NCBI GenBank assembly: GCA_019421925.1
Contig: JAHZEH010000038.1
Span: 1 to 12,267, forward strand
Source of the DNA: Clostridia bacterium
GTDB lineage: Bacteria > Bacillota > Clostridia > Christensenellales > CALWSW01
Direction: 5' to 3'
DNA length: 12,267 nucleotides
This document shows, one piece after another, positions 5,450 to 12,011 of this stretch. The translations under genes and the position numbers were made by a program. The notes beneath the pieces were generated by a model. It was given only the letters and a program-made list of their open reading frames with translations, was not told the origin of the DNA and searched no databases. Position 1 is the stretch's first letter; each line of letters opens with the position of its first letter.

Positions 5450-6788
5450 TTTTACCCTCAAGAGCGAGAATCGCCCCGCTGTCCCACATGGGCGGGCAGA
5501 CAATATGGATTTTATTAAGATACGAGAGCGGCGAGTCCTCCTCGAGGCCGAAATCCAATTCCATCGCCCAGAGCGCCTGGGCGCGCAGCCCGTACTGGCG
5601 ATTCATCTCCCGGTCGCCATACTTGTCGTCTCCCAGCACCGGACAGCCGATATGGGCCAGATGGGCGCGGATCTGGTGGGTCCTCCCCGTGACCAGCTCG
5701 ACCCGGAGCAGGGAACAACGTCCCCCTCTCTCCACGCTGTACCGCGTGACAATCTCCTTGGCGCCGGGCGACTTGCTGTCCGATATGCTGACCAGCGCCG
5801 CCTGGGCGTCCTTCCTGAGCCAGGCGTGGAGTTCCGCCCGGTCCTTGGGGGGCTTCCCGCAGACAACGCACTGGTATGTCTTGTGAACGCGGCGCTCCTT
5901 GATGGCACTGCACAGCTCCGCCTCCGTCTCCCCATCCTTGGCAAACAGAAGCAGCCCCCCCGTCCCCGCATCCAAGCGGTGGCAGGCCCGCAGATCGGGC
6001 CAGCGGAGCTGGGCCAGTTCCTCCAGGGAACCGTCCCCCGTCGTCTCCATACCCTGGGGCTTGCACAGCGCCACCAGGCGCTCATCCTCATAGGCGACCG
6101 CAAGGGGAAGCTCATAGGCATCCTCCCCAAAGGAGTCCCAGGGATACTCCGCCGGTGGGGGAGCAATGAGTTCAACCGGCTCCCTGCTTACGGGATGCTC
6201 AAAGGTCAGCCTCTCCGCCCACAGTGCGATCTGCTGCCCCGGCTTGGCGGCGGGGTTGTATCGCTGATCCCCCCAGAGCGGGAATCCCGCATGGGCCAGC
6301 TGCGCACGGATCTGGTGATGCCGTCCCGTATACAGGTCCACGTGCAGCAGGGAGAGCCCCTGCCCCTGAGCCAGGCACCGGTAATCCAGCCTGGCAGGCT
6401 TTGCACCGGGCGCACCCTCCTTTACAACCCGGGCCGAAAAAGTGGCGTCGTCCTTGACCAGATAATCCAGCAGTCGGGCGCAGGCGGGCGTCCGGCCCTG
6501 GGTCACAGCTAAATACTCCTTGTGCCACTCCCCTTTCTGCATGCTCTTGGCCAGCCGGTCGGCCGCCTTGCTGGTGCGCGCAAACACCATCACGCCCCCC
6601 ACTGGGCGGTCCAGCCGGTGGACGAGGCCCAGGTACACGGCCCCCGGTTTTTCATATTTCTCCTTAATATAGGCCTTGCACTGGGTCAGGAAATCCTCGT
6701 CCCCGGAGGCGTCCGCCTGGACGGGGATGTTTACCGGCTTGACCACGCACAGCAGATGGTTATCCTCATAGAGCACCTTCAAGCTCAT
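5445..6788 (-). CDS. Tandem two-domain RluA-family pseudouridine synthase (natural fusion)
   Basis: The 447-residue protein holds two complete RluA-type pseudouridine synthase domains in one frame. Single RluA/TruC-type enzymes are about 220-330 residues and convert uridine to pseudouridine in rRNA or tRNA. Domain 1 (about 1-212) has YEDNHLLCVVKP, the catalytic motif HRLDRPVGG with Asp60, and TGRHHQIRAQLAH. Domain 2 (about 228-447) has YEDERLVALCKP, HRLDAGTGG with Asp273, and TGRTHQIRAHLAHIGCPVLG. Both catalytic Asp residues and both RNA/uracil-pocket motifs are intact. The halves differ clearly, so this is a fusion of distinct paralogues, not a recent duplication. No S4 domain is present. 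The start at ATG 6788 was chosen because it overlaps the methyltransferase stop as ATGA, implying translational coupling; a GTG at 6797 is less likely. RNA modification is the shared theme of the operon. The target uridines are unknown. Confidence 0.93.
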   Translation of the reverse strand: MSLKVLYEDNHLLCVVKPVNIPVQADASGDEDFLTQCKAYIKEKYEKPGAVYLGLVHRLDRPVGGVMVFARTSKAADRLAKSMQKGEWHKEYLAVTQGRTPACARLLDYLVKDDATFSARVVKEGAPGAKPARLDYRCLAQGQGLSLLHVDLYTGRHHQIRAQLAHAGFPLWGDQRYNPAAKPGQQIALWAERLTFEHPVSREPVELIAPPPAEYPWDSFGEDAYELPLAVAYEDERLVALCKPQGMETTGDGSLEELAQLRWPDLRACHRLDAGTGGLLLFAKDGETEAELCSAIKERRVHKTYQCVVCGKPPKDRAELHAWLRKDAQAALVSISDSKSPGAKEIVTRYSVERGGRCSLLRVELVTGRTHQIRAHLAHIGCPVLGDDKYGDREMNRQYGLRAQALWAMELDFGLEEDSPLSYLNKIHIVCPPMWDSGAILALEGKK

Positions 6789-7639
6789 GCCCACCACCTG
6801 CCTGACGCCCCACAGGGCAGCACCAATTCCCGCCGCGTTACCGGCAGGCCCACCTCATCCGCCTCCACATGGCCGCCGAAACGGGCGCACATGGTCAGGC
6901 GCAATACGTTTTGCAGCACCGTCGGGGCCAGGCCCGTGGTATAGGAGTTGATGAGGAAAAATACGGGATCGTCCGCCACAATCTTCATACAGGCGTCCAC
7001 CAGCGGGAAGAGGTTGTCCTCAATCTTCCAGACCTCGCCCCCCGGCCCCCGGCCATAGCTGGGCGGGTCCATCAGAATCCCCTGGTATTTGCGCCCCCTT
7101 CGCTCCTCCCGCTGGACAAACTTGAGCACATCGTCCACAATCCAGCGCACCGGCTCATCCGCCACACCCGTGGCCGCGGCGTTGTCCTTAGCCCAGGCCA
7201 CCATGCCCTTGGCCGCATCCACATGGACCACCTCCGCACCGGCAGCCAGACAGGCGACAGTGGCCCCGCCCGTGTACGCAAACAGGTTGAGCACCCGGAC
7301 GGGCCGCTTCGCCGCCCGGATCCGCTCCTGCATCCAGCGCCAGTTCACCGCCTGCTCGGGGAAGAGGCCAGTGTGTTTGAACCCGGTGGGACGCACCACA
7401 AAACGCAGCTCTCCCAGGGAGATCTGCCAGCTCTGGGGCAGCGTCCTGGCATACTCCCAGGCTCCTCCGCCGGAATTGGAGCGCAGATAGTGCGCGTCGG
7501 GCCGCATGCGGTTCTGGGCCATGGGCCAGATGGCCTGTGGATCGGGGCGCAGCAGCGTCACGTCCCCCCATCGCTCCAGCTTCTCCCCGCCGCCGCAGTC
7601 CAAGAGTTCGTAATCCTGCCATTCATCAGATTGATACAT
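6785..7639 (-). CDS. Class I SAM-dependent methyltransferase, rRNA large-subunit methyltransferase type
   Basis: The 284-residue protein matches the catalytic part of the RlmI/RlmK-like (COG1092-type) methyltransferases, which transfer a methyl group from S-adenosylmethionine to rRNA bases. Motif I is VLNLFAYTGGA (residues 116-126), followed by the acidic residue Asp141 after the next strand (VVHVDA). The catalytic-loop motif is DPPSYGRGP (191-199), then GEVWKIEDNL. The N-terminal PUA domain of E. coli RlmI is absent; instead there is a region of about 110 residues with NRMRPDAHYLRSN. The start at 7639 has AGGA 6 bases upstream and begins the conserved part; an in-frame extension to 7807 would run through a promoter and terminator. 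Its stop overlaps the next gene's start by ATGA. The substrate is inferred, not shown. Confidence 0.85.
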   Translation of the reverse strand: MYQSDEWQDYELLDCGGGEKLERWGDVTLLRPDPQAIWPMAQNRMRPDAHYLRSNSGGGAWEYARTLPQSWQISLGELRFVVRPTGFKHTGLFPEQAVNWRWMQERIRAAKRPVRVLNLFAYTGGATVACLAAGAEVVHVDAAKGMVAWAKDNAAATGVADEPVRWIVDDVLKFVQREERRGRKYQGILMDPPSYGRGPGGEVWKIEDNLFPLVDACMKIVADDPVFFLINSYTTGLAPTVLQNVLRLTMCARFGGHVEADEVGLPVTRRELVLPCGASGRWWA

Positions 7640-7654
7640 ATTTCGTCCTATGGA

Positions 7655-7667
7655 GGGCCTGCGGCCC
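7655..7667 (-). repeat. Short hairpin in the methyltransferase leader
   Basis: GGGCC-TGC-GGCCC forms a small GC hairpin 15 bases upstream of the start, just before the ribosome site. It could affect translation. It has no U-tail on the minus strand. Confidence 0.35.
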
Positions 7668-7700
7668 CCCTTTTCCTTTCCTCTAAGGTCATTTGTCTCC

Positions 7701-7729
7701 ATTTTACACGTTTCCGGCGGGCAGGACAA
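7701..7729 (-). promoter_or_regulatory. Promoter of the methyltransferase/pseudouridine synthase operon
   Basis: On the minus strand the -35 TTGTCC (7724-7729, 4 of 6) and -10 TAAAAT (7701-7706, 5 of 6) are spaced by exactly 17 bases. The leader to the start codon is about 55 bases. Confidence 0.65.
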
Positions 7730-7763
7730 CGCCCTTCTTTCCCAGGCCCTCTGTTTCCTGCGG

Positions 7764-7791
7764 CGGAAAAAGGGCCGCCCGTGGGGGCGGC
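7764..7791 (-). terminator. Terminator between the recombinase remnant and the operon
   Basis: On the minus strand GCCGCCC (7785-7791), loop CCAC, GGGCGGC (7774-7780) is followed by CCTTTTTCC. It lies upstream of the operon promoter and ends any transcript from the recombinase remnant. Confidence 0.75.
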
Positions 7792-7822
7792 ACTCATAAA
7801 ACAGCATAAGAATGTTTTCGGG

Positions 7823-7850
7823 AAACGGCGTAGCTTCGGCTATGCCGTTT
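7823..7850. repeat. 12-bp inverted repeat with TTCG loop at the recombinase remnant's stop codon
   Basis: AAACGGCGTAGC (7823-7834) pairs with GCTATGCCGTTT (7839-7850) around TTCG, with one G-T pair. The cUUCGg tetraloop is on the plus strand. The repeat covers the recombinase stop (7840-7842). It may be a terminator lacking a U-tail or an element-end structure. Confidence 0.6.
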
Positions 7851-8150
7851 CGACCTTTTGCAAGCCGTTCAGCATGGCAGCGGGAAGTATTCCCACAAGA
7901 TCATAGGAAATGTCAATCAGCTGTTCCCTGTACCCTTTTGATTTATGCGGCGCGTGAACATATACCGCCTTTACCATGTCGTTTAAGACCATAGGCATCT
8001 GTTCGTCCAAATCAAAATACTTTTGCACCTTGCCGATAAACCTGTCGATATTTTCTGCCTGTTCTTCTTGCTGTATAATTTCTTCATTCAGTTGCAACAG
8101 CTTTTCCTGCAGTTCCTCCTGCTCCTGTTCGTAATCATCAGAGAGCATTT
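7840..8150 (-). pseudogene. 3' remnant of a large serine recombinase (Tn4451/TnpX type)
   Basis: About 103 residues remain of a family of roughly 500-560 residues. The remnant begins near LSDDYEQEQEELQEKL, a coiled-coil rich in Glu and Gln. It continues through QAENIDRFIGKVQKYFDL and ends with KAVYVHAPHKSKG and the typical IDISYDLVGILP close. This is the C-terminal coiled coil and DUF4368-like tail of large serine recombinases, which integrate and excise mobile elements. The resolvase catalytic domain with its serine, and the zinc-ribbon domain, are missing, so it cannot be active. The homology breaks near 8150, where a plus-strand gene end begins. An ATG at 8148 is probably fortuitous. It marks a mobile element lost by deletion. 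Confidence 0.8.
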
Positions 8151-8237
8151 GTCGCCGGAACCCAGTGGGGCAACAAAAAGTACATGAACATGAATCATCT
8201 GGAGACCGCCCTCGATGACGTCTTCATTGCCGGGTAA
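8151..8237 (+). pseudogene. 3' end fragment of an unrecognised plus-strand gene
   Basis: The plus strand reads GTQWGNKKYMNMNHLETALD and a few more residues, then TAA (8235-8237). The composition is that of a real protein C-terminus and does not look like shadow coding. The frame loses meaning before 8151, exactly where the antisense recombinase remnant begins. This looks like the end of a host gene cut by the element or by a later deletion. I do not recognise the family. Confidence 0.4.
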
Positions 8238-8489
8238 TCTCATTCGTTCAGAGCCTGCAACCCAATTTGCGCATATCTCTTGACACTACCAACCTCTTAC
8301 GCTCTCAATCTATTATAGAATGTTCGCATTTAGGGGCGAAAATCCCTTGATTTTATGCGGTTTTCAGAGCACATCCAAGCAAGTTTTAGGGCGCGGGCAT
8401 GCAGCCCCGGTGATTCCGGGGAAAATCCCCGCATCATGGAAAGAGACCAAATCATCCGCGTCGGGCGCGCTGTCCCATCACGCCCTGAT
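8238..8489. other. Gap without a credible gene, with promoter-like and hairpin sequences
   Basis: No convincing gene was found. On the minus strand TATAAT (complement of 8312-8317) with a weak -35 (complement of 8335-8340, TTCGCC) at 17 bases could be a leftover promoter, perhaps of the lost recombinase. CCCCGG-TGATT-CCGGGG (8405-8421) and GGGGA-AAA-TCCCC (8418-8430) share bases and cannot form together. Confidence 0.4.
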
Positions 8490-8524
8490 ACAAACAAAAG
8501 GCATGATCTGCGATCATGCCTTTT
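8490..8524 (-). terminator. Rho-independent terminator of ileS
   Basis: A 13-bp perfect stem (8496-8508 with 8512-8524, core GGCATGATC) with a three-base loop lies 12 bases past the ileS stop. Its minus-strand tail is TTTTGTTTG. Confidence 0.9.
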
Positions 8525-8536
8525 GCCGGTTGACGT

Positions 8537-11500
8537 TTAGACTTTCTGCACGCCGAGCGTAACCTTCTCGCCGTTGATGGACCACTCCTTGACATACCCC
8601 TTCGCGCCGCAGGCAACGGCATCCGCCAGGGTATCCCTGGCAATCCTGCCGCCAAACTTCCCGAAAAGCTCCTCAATCCTGGGGTTGCCCTCATGGGTGA
8701 TGGCGATATGGTCAGTGACCTCAAAACCCGCCTCCTTGCGCATGGTCTGCACCTTGGAGACGATCTCTCGGACAAATCCCTCCTCAATGAGCTCAGGAGT
8801 CAGATTGGCATCCAGCACCACAGTCAGGCCGTGGTCTGCCTGGGCCACGAAGCCGGGCTTCTGGGTGAGCTCGGTCAGGGCGTCCGCTTCCGTCATCTCC
8901 ACCGTCTGTCCGTCCAGCTCAAAGCGGTAGGGCTCGCCCCTCTGGAAGCAGCCCACCACCTCATTGCCGTCCACGGTCTTGAGATAAGCGCCGATCCTGC
9001 CGATGAGCTTGCCGTATTTCGGGCCCATCGTGCGCAGCTGGGGCTTGATGTTATAGGTGGTATAGGGGGAGGCGTCGTCCGTAAAGGAGACGCTCTTGAC
9101 GTTGAGCTCATCGGCCAGAATGGCGCAGTACTCCTCGGAGAGCGCCTCGCCCGTGACATACATGGCGGCCACCGGCTGGCGGTTCTTGAGGGAGGAAGCG
9201 CTGCGGCAGGAACGGCCCAGCACGACGATGTCCAGCAGGCGGCTCATGTCCGCCTCCATGTCCCTGTCGATATAGGCAGCATCCGCCGTCGGGAACTCGC
9301 ACAGATGGACGGACTCGGGGGTGTCCTTGTCAAAGGGCCGCACGATATTCTGATAGATGGCCTCCGTCATGAAGGGCAGGAAGGGGGCGCACAGGCGGGT
9401 AAACCGCTCCAGCACCGTGTAGAGGGTCATGTAGGCCGCCTCCTTGTCGGCGGTCATCCCGCTGCCCCAGTACCGGTCTCTGCACCGGCGCACATACCAG
9501 TTGGACAGGTCGTCCACGAAGGCCTGCATCTCGCGGCCCGCCTCGGTGATGTGAAGGGACTCGAGCTGCTCGTCCACAAAACCGATGAGCGTATTGAGGC
9601 GGGAGAGAATCCACAGATCCATCTTGGAGAGGTTCTCCCGAACCAGGGAGTGCTCCGCCGGGTTGAACTGGTCGATCTCGGCGTAGAGCACATAGAAGGC
9701 GTAGGTGTTCCAATAGGTGCCCATGAACTTGCGCTGGGACTCGGAGACATTGTCCGGACCGAAGCGGCTGGGCAGCCAGGGCATGGAGGCGGTGTAGAAA
9801 TACCAGCGGACGGCGTCGGCGCCCTGGGCGTCCAGCACGGACCAGGGATCCACGACGTTGCCCAGATGCTTGCTCATTTTGCGGCCCTCCTGATCCTGCA
9901 CATGACCCAGCACGATGCAGTTTTCAAAGGCGGGCTTTTCAAAGAGCAGGGTGGAGATGGCCAAAAGGGTATAGAACCAGCCGCGGGTCTGGTCGATGGC
10001 CTCGGAGATGAAGTCCGCCGGGTAGCGCCGCTCAAAGAGCTCCTTGTTCTCAAAGGGGTAGTGCCACTGGGCAAAGGGCATGGAACCGGAGTCGAACCAG
10101 CAGTCGATCACCTCGGGCTCGCGGGTCATCCTGCCGCCGCACTTGGGGCACTTGAGATGCACTGCGTCGATGAAGGGCTTATGCAGCTCGATGTTGTCCG
10201 GCACATTGTCCCCCAGCTCCTTGAGTTCAGCGATGCTGCCCACCACGTGGATCTCGCCGCACTCCTCGCACATCCAGACCGGCAGAGGCGTGCCCCAATA
10301 GCGGGAGCGGGAGAGGCCCCAGTCGATAACGTTTTCCAGGAAGTTGCCCATGCGGCCCTCTTTGATGTGCTCGGGCAGCCAGTTGACGGAGCGGTTGAAA
10401 GCCATGAGCTTGTCGCGCACGGCGGTCATCTTGATGAACCAGGTGGCGCGGGCGTAGTAGATGAGGGGGGTGTCGCAGCGCCAGCAGAAGGGATAGCTGT
10501 GCTCAAAGGGAAGAGCCGCAAACAGCTTCCCGCTCTCCTTCAGATCCTTCAGGATGAGGGGGTCGGCCTCCTTGACAAACTTACCCGCCCACGGCGTGCT
10601 CTCCGCCATATTGCCCCGCTCATCCACCAGCTGGATGAAGGGCAGGCCGTTCTCCCGGCACACTCTCGCGTCATCCTCGCCGAAGGCAGCCGCCATGTGG
10701 ACGATACCGGTGCCATCGTCGGCCGTGACATAGTCGTCGGCCACAACGCGCCAGCCGTCCTTGCCCTTGGCCGCCCCACTGGTGCATTCAAACAGGGGGT
10801 CGGAGTGCCGCCCCACCAGCTCGGTGCCCGGGAAGGTCTCCAGAATCTGGGCGTCCTCGCCCAGCACGCGCTCCACCAGGGCCTGGGCCAGGACGAACTT
10901 CTCGCCCTCCTTCTCGGCCAGGCAGTAGGTCAGGCTGCCGCCCACGCACAGGCCCACGTTGGAGGGAAGGGTCCAGGGCGTAGTCGTCCAGGCCAGGAAG
11001 GAGTAATCCCCCTGTACCGCCCTGAAGCGGACGGTGGCGGATTTTTCCTTGACGTCCTTGTACCCCTGGGCCACCTCATGGGAGGACAGGGAGGTTCCGC
11101 AGCGGGGGCAGTAGGGCACGACCTTGTGCCCCTTGTAGAGCAGGCCCTGCTCGTGGATGCGCTTGAGGGCCCACCACTCGGATTCGATGTAGTCGTTGTG
11201 ATAGGTGACATAGGGGTCCTTCATGTCCGCCCAATAGCCCACGCGGTCGCTCATGCGCTCCCACTCGGACTGGTACTTCCAGACGGACTCCTTGCACTGG
11301 GCGATGAAGGGCTCCACGCCGTAGGCCTCGATCTGTTTTTTGCCGTCCAGGCCCAGCTTCTTCTCCACCTCCAGCTCCACGGGCAGGCCATGGGTATCCC
11401 AGCCCGCCTTGCGCAAAACATCGTAGCCCTTCATGGTGCGGTAACGGGGGATGATGTCCTTGATCACACGGGTCAGAATGTGGCCGATATGGGGTTTCCC

Positions 11501-11653
11501 GTTGGCCGTGGGCGGACCGTCGTAAAAGGTGTACGCCGGCTTGCCCTTGCTCTTCTCCACGGTCTTTTCAAAAATCTGATTCTCTTTCCAAAATGCCAGG
11601 ACCTCCTCCTCGCGGGGGACGAAGTCCATGTCGGTTGTCACCTTTTTGTACAT
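8537..11653 (-). CDS. ileS: Isoleucyl-tRNA synthetase, long type
   Basis: The 1038-residue class Ia synthetase charges tRNA-Ile with isoleucine and edits misactivated valine in its CP1 domain. The ATP-binding HIGH motif is at residues 55-58 and GWDTHG at 84-89. KMSKH at 592-596 stands for KMSKS, a variant often seen in this enzyme type. Cys pairs at 182/185 (CPRC), 462/465 (CEEC) and 502/505 (CPKC) suggest zinc sites. The C-terminal third is the anticodon-binding helical domain with a long extension. Length and the opening FVPREEEVLAFW place it in the long, eukaryote-like IleRS group (IleS2-like), members of which are often mupirocin-tolerant; that phenotype is an inference here. ATG 11653 was chosen because AAGGAG is 7 bases upstream; a longer reading to 11734 would run into the T-box. 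It is the only gene of its transcript. Confidence 0.97.
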   Translation of the reverse strand: MYKKVTTDMDFVPREEEVLAFWKENQIFEKTVEKSKGKPAYTFYDGPPTANGKPHIGHILTRVIKDIIPRYRTMKGYDVLRKAGWDTHGLPVELEVEKKLGLDGKKQIEAYGVEPFIAQCKESVWKYQSEWERMSDRVGYWADMKDPYVTYHNDYIESEWWALKRIHEQGLLYKGHKVVPYCPRCGTSLSSHEVAQGYKDVKEKSATVRFRAVQGDYSFLAWTTTPWTLPSNVGLCVGGSLTYCLAEKEGEKFVLAQALVERVLGEDAQILETFPGTELVGRHSDPLFECTSGAAKGKDGWRVVADDYVTADDGTGIVHMAAAFGEDDARVCRENGLPFIQLVDERGNMAESTPWAGKFVKEADPLILKDLKESGKLFAALPFEHSYPFCWRCDTPLIYYARATWFIKMTAVRDKLMAFNRSVNWLPEHIKEGRMGNFLENVIDWGLSRSRYWGTPLPVWMCEECGEIHVVGSIAELKELGDNVPDNIELHKPFIDAVHLKCPKCGGRMTREPEVIDCWFDSGSMPFAQWHYPFENKELFERRYPADFISEAIDQTRGWFYTLLAISTLLFEKPAFENCIVLGHVQDQEGRKMSKHLGNVVDPWSVLDAQGADAVRWYFYTASMPWLPSRFGPDNVSESQRKFMGTYWNTYAFYVLYAEIDQFNPAEHSLVRENLSKMDLWILSRLNTLIGFVDEQLESLHITEAGREMQAFVDDLSNWYVRRCRDRYWGSGMTADKEAAYMTLYTVLERFTRLCAPFLPFMTEAIYQNIVRPFDKDTPESVHLCEFPTADAAYIDRDMEADMSRLLDIVVLGRSCRSASSLKNRQPVAAMYVTGEALSEEYCAILADELNVKSVSFTDDASPYTTYNIKPQLRTMGPKYGKLIGRIGAYLKTVDGNEVVGCFQRGEPYRFELDGQTVEMTEADALTELTQKPGFVAQADHGLTVVLDANLTPELIEEGFVREIVSKVQTMRKEAGFEVTDHIAITHEGNPRIEELFGKFGGRIARDTLADAVACGAKGYVKEWSINGEKVTLGVQKV

Positions 11654-11945
11654 CTCATTGCTCCTTCTCGCTGTGTTTTGAAACAGAAAAAGCCCCTTCC
11701 TCCTTATTAGGACGAAGGGACTTCGCGGTACCACCTAATTTGCGCATCGCTGCGCCTCTCATGCGCCGGACCAGCGGCGCGCCCGGTAACGGCGGGCATC
11801 CGGCAGGACCTACTTCCCTTGAGGTTCAGCCCCGCGCTCCGGGGTGATATTCAGCCGCTCCCCCCGCTGCGCTCACACCCGCCGCAGCTCGCTGTGTGGA
11901 AAAGAACCGGTCTACTCGTCCCCATCGACGCTTTTTGTATAGAAC
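11654..11945 (-). promoter_or_regulatory. T-box riboswitch controlling ileS (isoleucine, ATC specifier)
   Basis: The leader between promoter and ileS has the T-box consensus AGGTGGTACCGCG (complement of 11724-11736), whose bulge pairs with the uncharged tRNA acceptor end. Near the 5' end GACGAGTAGACCGG fits the stem I base, and AAGTAGG (complement around 11810-11816) fits the conserved linker. The likely specifier loop GAATATCACC places ATC at 11846-11848, an isoleucine codon, in agreement with the gene. Uncharged tRNA-Ile is expected to stabilise the antiterminator and raise ileS transcription. Confidence 0.92.
11686..11723 (-). terminator. T-box regulatory terminator
   Basis: On the minus strand AAGTCCCTTC (11714-11723) pairs with GAAGGGGCTT (11690-11699, one G-U pair). 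An inner TCCT/AGGA stem is present, and TTTTT with a C-rich tail follows. The 5' arm begins right after the T-box sequence, so it competes with the antiterminator. Confidence 0.88.
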
Positions 11946-11951
11946 GCTACT

Positions 11952-11979
11952 ATTATACCACACCCCGCCCGGTTGTAAA
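11952..11979 (-). promoter_or_regulatory. ileS promoter
   Basis: On the minus strand the -35 TTTACA (11974-11979, 5 of 6) and -10 TATAAT (11952-11957, perfect) are spaced by 16 bases. Transcription should start near 11945, at the beginning of the T-box leader. Confidence 0.88.
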
Positions 11980-12006
11980 GCCCGGCGGGAGTGATTTTCC
12001 GGGCTT
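11978..12006 (-). terminator. Probable pmbA terminator overlapping the ileS -35 region
   Basis: On the minus strand AAGCCCGG (11999-12006) pairs with CCGGGCTT (11978-11985) over a 13-base loop, ending in TTTACA. The U-run is short. It begins 6 bases after the pmbA stop. Confidence 0.5.
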
Positions 12007-12011
12007 CCCCC

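Noticed and set aside
5505..6512. A plus-strand open frame opposite the pseudouridine synthase
   Set aside because: Antisense shadow of a gene with clear catalytic motifs, with no start signals of its own.
6869..7906. A plus-strand open frame opposite the methyltransferase
   Set aside because: Antisense shadow that also crosses the operon promoter and a terminator.
8280..8316. Plus-strand promoter with TTGACA at 8280-8285 and TATTAT at 8311
   Set aside because: The hexamers are 25 bases apart, far from the usual 16-18, and no plus-strand gene follows.
8693..11710. A plus-strand open frame of about 1000 codons opposite ileS
   Set aside because: It is the antisense shadow of a GC-rich, highly conserved synthetase gene. 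Its translation is compositionally odd (rich in Gly, Leu, His and Val) and has no motif, promoter or ribosome site.
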